This document shows positions 55,781 through 64,000 of a stretch of DNA of 64,000 nt, piece after piece. A model generated the notes under the pieces. The model did not search any database and was not told where the DNA came from. It worked only from the letters and a program-made list of their open reading frames with translations. Within the stretch, counting starts at the first letter, position 1. Every line of letters starts with the position of its first letter. This DNA is from Morinoia aosen. Its lineage: Eukaryota > Arthropoda > Malacostraca > Amphipoda > Talitridae. The DNA lies in the NCBI GenBank assembly GCA_030386875.1, contig CM059578.1:20073009-20137008 (forward strand), given 5' to 3'. Made by a program: the position numbers and the translations under genes.

Positions 55781-56739
55781 GAAGTCATTTCGGTATAACG
55801 CGGACAGTATCTAGAGGCACATTTGCGAGCTTGGTCACCAAATTTCATGTGGTACCAGCATAAATTGCTACTAGCATCACGAGAGCGCGACCTGAAGCGG
55901 CGGTCTTGATTTGACCTATCATAAGATCTACCTCTATCAAAGCGTTGAGGAGGAGGAAGAGGATAGTGATAGTTGGAGGGATAGTCATAAGGATAGTCGT
56001 AGGCGTTTTGGTGGCTTTGGAATCTCCCTGGGCCTTGCTGAATGTGAGCTACGCTCTGACCACTCTGACCTAACTGGCAATTCTGGAGAGCTTGCTTTAT
56101 CTCAGCGATGTCTTGCTGCATCTTATCTATTATGGCTGAGGATTGATTCTGAGTATTTGCGGGGCTAAAATTTGCAGCAGCTGCATTAAGGGACGCAACT
56201 TGCGGTGCCTGTGGCGAATTAATGTTGCGCATCACCGTCTCGGTGGACTCCGCCAGCTTTTCCAACGTTTGATCAGGGCCTGCTAGCGATAAAAATGGAC
56301 GCACATTCAGAGGAAGCTTAGTCATGAAAACTTCCTTCAGAAATCCCTCAGCTACGGCAACACCCGTAGCGAGTTTTCGCAGTTCTTTGACTAGCGAAGT
56401 GGGAGAGAAAGAACTAGAGACAGAAGGAATAGCTGAGGCGTCTACCAAACTGCGAAATTTGTCCGCATCGGACATCTGCAACTTCTGCAGAATTTTTCTT
56501 TTTAAGGTGCCGTACGGGTCAAAGGCGGGGGGGTTCTCGAGCAACTGATTTGAATCATTTAACAATTTTGTGGGGGCTGCGGAAACAAGGGCGTAGAATT
56601 GGTCAGTGTTATTAGTGACCTTATGATACCTAAACATCGCCTCACACTGTTGAAACCAGGTGTGGGCATCCTCCGGAATGAAGGGCGGGAGCCTAATGGG
56701 TTTTGTGGAGGCTCGATCTTCATTATCTGAGTCAGGCAT
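55753..56739 (-). CDS. gypsy Gag
   Basis: The structural protein forming the virus-like particle. I place the start at the ATG of MPDSDNEDRAS (56739); the frame extends nine codons upstream without ATG. The N-terminal half has the gag fold pattern of this clade (LPPFIPEDAHTWFQQCEAMF, YALVSAAP, ILQKLQMSDADKFR). Near the end is CWYHMKFGDQARKCASRYC, the Cys-His-Cys-Cys type of motif known from CsRn1-like Gag in place of the usual CCHC knuckle. The ORF ends with TAG at 55753-55755, 18 bases after the slippery heptamer. About 327 residues, normal for the group. Confidence 0.88.
   Translation of the reverse strand: MPDSDNEDRASTKPIRLPPFIPEDAHTWFQQCEAMFRYHKVTNNTDQFYALVSAAPTKLLNDSNQLLENPPAFDPYGTLKRKILQKLQMSDADKFRSLVDASAIPSVSSSFSPTSLVKELRKLATGVAVAEGFLKEVFMTKLPLNVRPFLSLAGPDQTLEKLAESTETVMRNINSPQAPQVASLNAAAANFSPANTQNQSSAIIDKMQQDIAEIKQALQNCQLGQSGQSVAHIQQGPGRFQSHQNAYDYPYDYPSNYHYPLPPPQRFDRGRSYDRSNQDRRFRSRSRDASSNLCWYHMKFGDQARKCASRYCPRYTEMTSGNANSNAQ
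55774..55780 (-). promoter_or_regulatory. -1 ribosomal frameshift heptamer GGGAAAC between gag and pol
   Basis: On the minus strand the gag codons are tcG GGA AAC gcc, i.e. X XXY YYZ. A -1 shift gives GGG AAA CGC CAA and enters the pol frame exactly, which is open from here to 52418. The gag stop follows after 18 bases. A downstream pairing element was not checked. Confidence 0.75.
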
Positions 56740-57303
56740 GCTAGCAATCTCTTTGGGGATGCGCAATTAAGATATCAGTGCCTATGACTTGGAATTAAGT
56801 GGCAAGGGATTGCGTTATTTCTTTACCTACTCAATCATTCAAATTAAGTTGAAACAGAAATATGAAATTGGAAACGAGAAAAAATTATGCGGTATGCGGC
56901 AATTTTTGCGTAGGCACAAAAATAAAGCAGGTGAGAAAAAAATTATTTTCCTACCTACTCAATCAATCCTTAACGTTGAAAAAAAAAACGGAAAGAGAGA
57001 GAATGGAAGCGAAGATTTTTACGGTAGTCAGAAATAAATGCACAGCACGGAAATAGGAGAAAAATATTTTTCCCACCTACTGAGGCACGAAAACAAACAA
57101 AGACAGGAAAACAGCATAAAAATTTTTCGAGCTGCTCAGAGAAAGATTAGCACAGTGACATCTATAGAAAATTCTCAAAGACTACGACATGGGAAATTTA
57201 TCACTACAATGACATGCCAAAATTATCCTCTCACAATCTCTCAAACCTTGTCGAGTTGAATTGTTTTTAAGTTTTTTTAAGAAAGTTTTGGGTTATTTTA
57301 ACT

Positions 57304-57313
57304 GGGGTCACCA
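57304..57313 (-). promoter_or_regulatory. gypsy primer-binding site for tRNA-Trp
   Basis: TGGTGACCCC on the minus strand, complementary to GGGGTCACCA at the 3' end of tRNA-Trp. Confidence 0.8.
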
Positions 57314-57314
57314 G

Positions 57315-58238
57315 TGTGTAGGTCTAATTGTCCGCTGGGGTGAATTGACGGGCAAAGACTACAACATCTCTCGACAAGTAAATTTGAGCGACTATAAGAG
57401 GGATAATGAATGACAATTTTTGGTTAACTCAGCTTTTTCCTGCCGTGTAGTTTATTGAAGGAAAACCAAGGAGAACTGGCTTGGATCTTGATCTCGGAGA
57501 GCTTTTCTAGGTGGGCAATCCGTGCCGGAGAGCCAGGCTGGCGTTGGCGAAGGCCGTCACGCGATGGAGTAGGCAGGGTGAGTGAGTTGTATTTGGGAAC
57601 TTGAATTAGGCAATTTGAGATAATTGAGCGAGGGTCAATGACGTAGCTCAGGTAGAACTAATGACTCAAAATAAGGTGAGGTGTGAGTGAGCAAGTTAAA
57701 TCCGGCTCATGTGAGCAGAAGCAAGTCGGCACATAAGCACATTAGCACATTAGCAGGAGCAAGTTAAGTTACTGCTCATATTAGCATAGCATACTAGGAT
57801 ACTAGTAAGCCCAGGTCCTTAGCATTTAGCATATTATGTCACAGCTCATATTGGTAGGAGCAAGTTAAGTCACAGCTTATGTGAGAATAGCATTTAGCAT
57901 GGCACTCAGGAACCCAGGGAGATTCAAAACTGTGAGTGTTGTGTGTATGGCGATGATGTAGAGGTCAAGGTGATGTTCGCACGCTAGCACGCCACAAGAA
58001 AGAGTGAGCAGTTCAAGCGACGCGCTTGAATGTTTCCAAATCGGGGTGCTTAAAGGCTCGAAATGTCGATTGATTATTTGGTCTCTCATGTATTTACACA
58101 CAAACTTCAATGATTACGAGTTAGAAGTAGAAAATAATTAATAATAAATTATAGTAAGATTTTTAATGCTAATGATTAATTTATTTCAGTGAGAATGGCA
58201 AATTTCTAATTTTTACGCTTATGTAGCGGTATGCTACA
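57315..58238 (-). repeat. gypsy 5' LTR
   Basis: 924 bp, near identical to 51453-52376. The leader 56767-57303 between it and gag has no gene. Confidence 0.93.
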
Positions 58239-60907
58239 CACCTAAACTCAGGTGTTTTCCTAAAGACCATCTGACATGTCCTAACCTAACATCACTAGCA
58301 GTGAACACAGTTTTTGGTAATTTGAATTGGTATTAATCTGCAATAGCAGATTTTTACACCTAGGTCGTGGAAGTTGACTCTAACGACAGACAGCCAAGGA
58401 CTGTCTGCAATGAATATATCTAAGTTAAAAATTAACTAGGATCAAAACAATAGCAGGAATAGCCGCACAACTCTAGAATAATAAAAATTATTAAAGTGCT
58501 TGAGTAAATTGGTAATTGTAAATAAATTATTTAAATTGTATTGAGTTAGCTAAATTGATTAAAAGTTGATACGGGAACGGAATCAGTATGCTGAACAATG
58601 AGACGCTGAAACCTACCTAACCTATGTAGGACATAAATTATAACAACTTTTACCATCTTCACCCGGCCCAAGGAAATTAATGAACCTAGCTTATATAATT
58701 ACTAATACATTAATAAGAAAAATAAGAACTTAATAAGAACTCTGCGCCGGGTGAAGGTTCCTACCTTATTTAATAATTAATTAACTACAGCACAAGAAAA
58801 CTGAACCAAGTGGAGCAACATGGTCACTATGACCCGTTAATTATGAGCCAGAAAAATTGGGAGTCTGAGTCACTCAATTAAGGAAAAACTTACTAACTAA
58901 TTTTTACTAAAGTAAGGTTCCCTATTTACAAAGCACATATTGAAATATTTAACTCTAATTGTCTAGCACTCAGAAGCATGACAACCGAGATGTGAGCAAA
59001 CTTCAGCACTCTATCTTTACAACCATTGGCACATCAAAACTTATTTTAAAAGGGGAAATTTCCCTGATAATGGCTTCACATTTGACAGTGAGTTGACAAT
59101 TTTATAATTCTGATAGTAATGACAGCAACTAGATTGCTACTATGCATCCTGCCGAGAATAATTCTGAGGATACTTCTAAGAATTGTTTCTCGGAAGAATT
59201 AACTATGTTAAGAACTCCGTGAGACCAGGAATGAATTGTTTGCCCAATGCTCTAAATAGAGTATACAACAATACCAAGGGAAAATGCACTGTGAGAACAC
59301 AACTTCTGGGCAAGAAGTCCTACGACATTTAGCACAACTGGTAAGTTGAGGCAATCCTACTTAATATTTACACAATACAATATTATTGACATATTACATA
59401 TAATATATATAGTTACCCGTAAATCAGCACACACAAAAAACCAATAATTTAAGTCTCACTAGTGAGAAACACGAGATGTAACACCAGCAGTGATTTTTTT
59501 AAAAGTGAACGTAGGTATCGACAAATGTTGCCACGGTGAGTCTATGAGGCGTCTCTAAATATTTTTAACTGACTTCTATAGAGACATATTTTTATTGATG
59601 CACAATTTTAATGGATTATGGATAAATTTGAGTGAATTTCTTAATCCAAAAATAATGAGAATGAATATTATGCGATACTTGGATTTTTAGATGGGAGTTT
59701 TAACAATTCGTAAATTTTGGTTGGTAAGGAGCTGGAAGAATTCACTACAGATCAGCCACCACATCCTTTCCGCTCAGTATCTTACACTCGAATCTCTAGT
59801 AAGGCTATGGTCAGGGCTGCCACTTTTGTTTGACCAAAATAATCTAGTTTGACCTGACCTCAAAAAATATCTAGAAACATCTAGATTTAAAAATAAAACA
59901 TCCAAAAATATATCTAGAAATAAAATAATTATATACATAATGATAAATTAGTTAAACAATAGCACATAAGAATATTTGTATAATACATTGATATATATTA
60001 ACTTAGGCAATTTATCTTTATATAAATTATCTAGTATCTTGATATTGATCCTAGTAAGACTTGGTATCCAAATATTCTTCAATTTCATAAGTGTTGCAAG
60101 TAGGAAGGACTAATAAGTAATCCTTCCAAGTAGTAGCAAGTAGTAATCAGCATTGCAAGTAGGAAGGACTAACTAAGTGAAAACTGATTTAAGGAACATC
60201 AGCATTTCATCCAATAATTTCATCTTATCTACATTTTTATATTCCAATAAATTATTAATTCTTTGCACCTCTGTTAATATTGGTTGCAAAAAAATTATAG
60301 GCCTAGTGCAAGATTTTTCTCATCAGCATATATTTTGAATAAATCATCAGCAGGATAGCATTTCATGCAATCTCAAAATGTGTTCTTAAATCCAGCCATT
60401 GAGCAACGATTTTTTTTACACAAACTTGAACTTGAACTTGAAGGCCGGCAGCGTCGGGGCCTCTGTAACGGCCTACAATTCCCTCCACAATTTTCACACA
60501 AAGAGTTCAGCGCCTGGTACCAGACTTGTCCACTAAACTACTCAGGATCTACCAATCCTTGTCACAAGCTGCCATTGGATGGCATCACTGGGATAACCAG
60601 TGTGTCAAGATGTTAAGACTGGGATAACCAGTGTGTCAGTGTGGTTGTCCACGGGCTGGATGGACAACCATCAAGTTTTGCAAGCTGAAGGAATTTTCAA
60701 TGTATGTGAACCAATATTATTTGATTCACAAAGTTTATTGTATTGGCATGGTCTAAGAAAATTTTGCAAACTAATTATGAGTTTCTGCAATCAAAAATTC
60801 CACGTTTCTTGGTAAACATTCACCAGAAGTATAGGATATAGCAAGCTGAAATGAGTGGCATACACATCTCATTAACCCATTTCTGCCGATAGGCCTAATC
60901 ATTGTGC
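58239..60907. other. no gene recognised
   Basis: AT-rich. It contains a small duplication of about 29 bp (actgggataaccagtgtgtca at 60587 and 60616), several tctaga-rich stretches (59840-59930) and a hAT-like cagggctgccac at 59813 without a partner. No protein or RNA gene is supported. Confidence 0.5.
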
Positions 60908-60915
60908 ATAGTTTT
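60908..60915. repeat. target-site duplication of copy A, right side (now inverted)
   Basis: atagtttt, which is aaaactat on the minus strand; 7 of 8 identical to aaagctat at 1377-1384. Confidence 0.6.
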
Positions 60916-61250
60916 CAGGGTTGCGGAGTCGGAGTCGCATGTTTTAGGGTGGAGTCGGAGTCGCTTTTCCGAATGTGGTGGAGTCAAGGTTGGAGTCGCG
61001 ATTTTTTGGTGTCTTCAATTCTAATTTTTGCTCGTATATATGATACATACGAGAAAGAAATACAACTGTACTAGAGTAATCATGCATATTTTGCAGTTAA
61101 TAAGCAAGAATTGGTAATTGAAAGCATTGCAAATTCGTTCTGTATATTTCTGTTTCGTTTGTTTTCCCTTCAATTAATACATAGGATGTTGAGAACAGTT
61201 GTAAATATGTTGCAAATTACTTGTACAACATTTCAGCTGATGCAATATAT
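60916..61250 (-). mobile_element. hAT-like copy A, final part, inverted
   Basis: Starts with CAGGGTTGCGGAGTCGG at 60916 and follows copy B's 8471-9060 with deletions: the gagtcgg block, ttggtgtcttc, cattctgtatatttctgttt, caattaatacatagga and catttcagctgatgcaatat. On the minus strand it continues copy A exactly from where 43989 stops (caatatat | atatattgcatc). It ends at the foldback element FB2. Confidence 0.8.
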
Positions 61251-61859
61251 GGTCAATATTGAGTTTAGTTGATGTGGGGAAATTAAGTATTCCGTTTCAC
61301 ATATTCACTTAAGAAGCATATTTTAAAACGTTTTACATGAATGACATTTCTTCCGCTGATGCCTAGTTTTCGAGTTAGAGTAATAAATTAACGCGCCAAA
61401 AGAAGCGGGCGCACTAAGCAGAATTAACTTAATAACGGAAGCTAACCACCTATTACAAACGTAAAGAGGTTGGGTCGTGAGGGGGAGGCACAGTTCTTTT
61501 AGTGAAAATTATAAATAAAGCTTCTAACCGACCCATTAGGGTGACGACCGCAATCTTGTTTACACCCTAATGGGTCGGCTAGAAGCTTTATTTATAATTT
61601 TCACTAAAAGAACTGTGCCTCCCCCTCACGACCCAACCTCTTTACGTTTGTAATAGGGGGTTAGCTTCCGTTATTAATTTATTTCCGCATGGCGCGCTCG
61701 CTTCCTTGGCGCCCGAAAGCCAACTTCAAAGTTTAATAATTCAAAAATAACGCATCAGCGGAAAAAATGTCATTCATGTCGTTCTTGAATGGGCTTCTTG
61801 AGTGATTATGTGAAACGGAATGCCTAATTTCCCCACATCACCTAAACTCAATATTGACC
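61251..61859. mobile_element. foldback element FB2
   Basis: The same family as FB1, 609 bp, with ends GGTCAATATTGAGTTTAG and its inverse. The centre is itself a long inverted repeat: the segment aaagaggttgggtcgtgagg...ccgacccattaggg (about 61460-61540) returns inverted at about 61563-61650, around ttgtttac. The left flank is hAT-like copy A, the right flank the minisatellite. No protein. Confidence 0.82.
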
Positions 61860-62790
61860 GAAATTAATCCAAGTCAAGTTGAAATTAATCCAAGTCAAGT
61901 TGAAATTAATCCAAGTCAAGTTGAAATTAATCCAAGTCAAGTTGCAATTAATCCAAGTCAAGTTGAAATTTATCCAAGTCAAGTTGAAATTAATCCAAGT
62001 CAAGTTGAAATTAATCCAAGTCAAGTTGAAATTTATCCAAGTCAAGTTGAAATTAATCCAAGTCAAGTTGAAATTGATCCAAGTCAAGTTGAAATTAATC
62101 CAAGTCAAGTCGAAATTAATCCAGGTCAAGTTGAAATTAATCCCAGTCAAGTTGAAATTAATCCAAGTCAAGTTGAAATTAATCCAAGTCAAGTTGAAAT
62201 TTATCCGAGTCAAGTTGAAAATAATCCAAGTCAAGTTGAAATTAATCCAAGTCAAGTTGAAAGTAATCCAGGTCAAGTTGAAATTAATCCAAGTCAAGTT
62301 CAAATTAATTCAAGTCAAGTTCAAATTAATCCAAGTCAAGTTCAAATTAATCCGAGTCAAGTTGAAATTTATCCCAGTCAATTTGAAATTAATCCCAGTC
62401 AAGTTGAAATTAATCTCAGTCAAGTTGAAATTAATCCGAGTCAAGTTGAAATTAATCCGAGTCAAGTTGAAATTAATCCGAGGCAAGTTCAATTTATTCC
62501 GAGTCAAGTTCAAATTAATCCAGGTCAAGTTGAAATTAATCCAAGTCAAGTTCAAATTAATCCAAGTCAAGTTCAAATTAATCCTAGTCAAGTGGAAATT
62601 AATCCAAGTCAAGTTGAAATTAATCCCAGTCAAGTTGAAATTAATCCCAGTCAAGTTGAAATTAATCCCAGTCAAGTTGAAATTAATCCCAGTCAAGTTG
62701 AAATTAATCCAAGTCAAGTTGAAATTAATCCAAGTCAAGTTGAAATTAATCCAAGTCAAGTTGAAATTAATCCAAGTCAAGTTGAAATTA
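61860..62790 (+). repeat. 21-bp minisatellite, long block, about 44 copies
   Basis: The unit gaaattaatccaagtcaagtt repeats with exact 21-bp spacing and scattered single-base variants. Because 21 is a multiple of three, several frames on both strands stay open for the whole array (for example repeated VEINPSQ). I treat these as by-products, not genes. The same unit in reverse lies at 44504-44679. Confidence 0.95.
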
Positions 62791-64000
62791 AGCCTATTCG
62801 AAAAGCTTCCGTCTCAGTGAGTGAACTGGGGCAGTGCTGGTTTTGCCATTCTTCTAAAGCTGGCAAGTTGCTGCCACCCCATCAATCTTCAGTTGAGATC
62901 GAACTAATTAACCGTGAAGACAGCTCGTGCTATGCGTGCTGGCTCACTGGTTACTATCGTGTTCCAGGGTTGACATTGATAACGTAATTCAAACGTATGA
63001 CACTGCTCTCCATATCAAACTGAAAGTAAATGCAATGAAGTATCTGAAGCTAGAACATTTATTATTATTTGGTAGAGTTCGTTTTCATTCCATGATAACT
63101 GATGAATAAAAATAATTTTGTGTTAATTGTTAAAGTCAAAACTGTTTCCGGTGTATTGAATGTACTGCATTCGCTCTATCATCCAAGTGTCGAGCATGGT
63201 TTATTATTACAGTTTTGTTTTCGTTGCTACTCAAGATTTTCGTTCGTCGTTTACTATTTAAAATATTTTGTGCCAAGCTAACCTGAATAGTATGTTGTGG
63301 ACAGTATTCTGCTGTATAAAAAACTCACTGTTGGGCCATGAAATTTAATCTTACTACTAATCATTACATTAAGGATTTTTATTTCGGTTTAAGCCAATTA
63401 AATACTCCGTTGCTGCTGAAACAACTCGCTTTCATTTCCTCTTTTTCTCCTCTCAAATGGATCAGATGACTTTCGTGCTAACGATGTTGCATGCAAGAGC
63501 TCGTCTATATTATTTTAGTCTAACGGGTTTTTGTATATATACTCCGACTTTTCCACCCTTAAAAATTTACCGTTACTTTACATTGAATTACAAACTGTCA
63601 TGTAAACACAGCGTAGTTGTTAAAACTTGCATCGTTTTCATTTCTTTACATGAAAGTGGCTACCTGCACTCCCTGATAGTGTTTTATGAGTTTGTCTGTG
63701 TAGCGCTTTCTTAGATTGTTACTCGATTTCCGGAGTCCAACCAGCTCTTACTAAACTCTAAATGAACGGCTTTCCATTGGTCTACTCTCACTTCTTGGTG
63801 CTTTTTTCGCTCTAGATGACATCAAATTGGGTTTATTTCTGATCTTAAAGGTCAGTCCCCAACATTACTGCCGGATTTCCAAACATTCTTTGTTGTCGTA
63901 GAAGTATTGGTCTAAAGAGCAGCAAGAGGGTAAGAAAGTAGACCGGTTGACTTCCTATGCCAGATTTATCACCATGGCAACGTAAAATGTAAGAAAATTC
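62791..64000. other. no gene recognised
   Basis: Unique-looking AT-rich sequence. Short open frames (for example 63457-63714) resemble nothing known and lack support. Confidence 0.45.

Larger units (their letters stand above)
51453..58238 (-). mobile_element. Ty3/gypsy LTR retrotransposon, CsRn1-like, apparently intact
   Basis: A complete element with two 924-bp LTRs (51453-52376, 57315-58238), one visible difference, flanked by cacc (51449-51452, 58239-58242). Primer site at 57304-57313: TGGTGACCCC on the minus strand, matching the 3' end of tRNA-Trp, one base from the LTR. Purine tract at 52377-52387 (TTGGGGGGTAA). Gag (56739-55753) and Pol (about 55780-52418) are both open and joined by a -1 frameshift site. 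Use of tRNA-Trp and the Gag Cys/His pattern point to the CsRn1 clade. It is one of the youngest elements here and potentially active. Confidence 0.92.

Noticed and set aside
59813-59824. A further hAT terminus (cagggctgccac)
   Set aside because: No inverted partner and no 8-bp duplication were found.
61854-62987. A 377-residue open frame of repeated VEINPSQ and its counterparts in other frames
   Set aside because: The 21-bp unit is a multiple of three, so long open frames appear automatically in several frames on both strands. There is no start context, and no non-repeat domain of known type.

Overview
The window is eukaryotic and made almost entirely of transposable elements. I recognise no host protein-coding gene, rRNA gene, true tRNA gene or CRISPR array. 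The mix points to an animal, most likely an arthropod with a large repeat-rich genome: BEL/Pao, a gypsy of CsRn1 type (tRNA-Trp primer site), a copia primed by the middle of initiator tRNA-Met, a Penelope-like element, CR1/L2-like and truncated LINEs, a tRNA-derived SINE, and piggyBac, mariner and hAT-like DNA elements. The species cannot be named from the sequence.

Layout. 1-1158 is a decayed piggyBac transposase. A hAT-like element (copy A) starts at 1385. A second copy of the same family (copy B, 8471-21972) sits inside it in the opposite orientation with an 8-bp target duplication (atcataac), so 1385-8470 and about 9166-21972 form a giant imperfect inverted repeat. Copy A alone carries a SINE (2771-3083) and an unclassified 1.6-kb insert (4631-6219). 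Copy B alone carries a truncated LINE (12987-14000), a full-length CR1/L2-like LINE (14469-20213) and a Penelope-like fragment with a GIY-YIG endonuclease (20778-21718). Both copies share a mariner remnant and a foldback MITE, which are therefore older. The other arm gives the empty site for each private insertion.

Copy A continues after 21972 and is then split by a minus-strand BEL/Pao element (22029-43902). That element hosts a TRIM-like LTR element inside its LTR, a solo LTR, a LINE of about 8.8 kb with SGNH-like and OTU domains, a TTAA-flanked MITE and a young copia (37537-42048). Copy A resumes at 43903-43989. Its last part lies in inverted orientation at 60916-61250. The break points are two copies of one foldback element (43990-44503 and 61251-61859), each joined to a block of the same 21-bp minisatellite. 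Turning 44504-61250 around restores copy A, gives it a near-perfect 8-bp target duplication (aaagctat / aaaactat) and rejoins the minisatellite. The best reading is a 16.7-kb inversion by recombination between foldback elements. Inside the inverted block lie a second SINE, a region of decayed LTR-like sequence and an apparently intact gypsy (51453-58238) with near-identical LTRs and a canonical -1 frameshift heptamer.

Inferred order: mariner/MITE inside the ancestral hAT-like family; copy A; copy B into A; private insertions and BEL; elements inside BEL; foldback-mediated inversion. Copia and gypsy are the youngest. The most unusual item is the LINE at 28574-33928: one reading frame of 1785 codons from an SGNH-like domain through an OTU protease domain and endonuclease to reverse transcriptase, broken by four in-frame stops and no frameshift.
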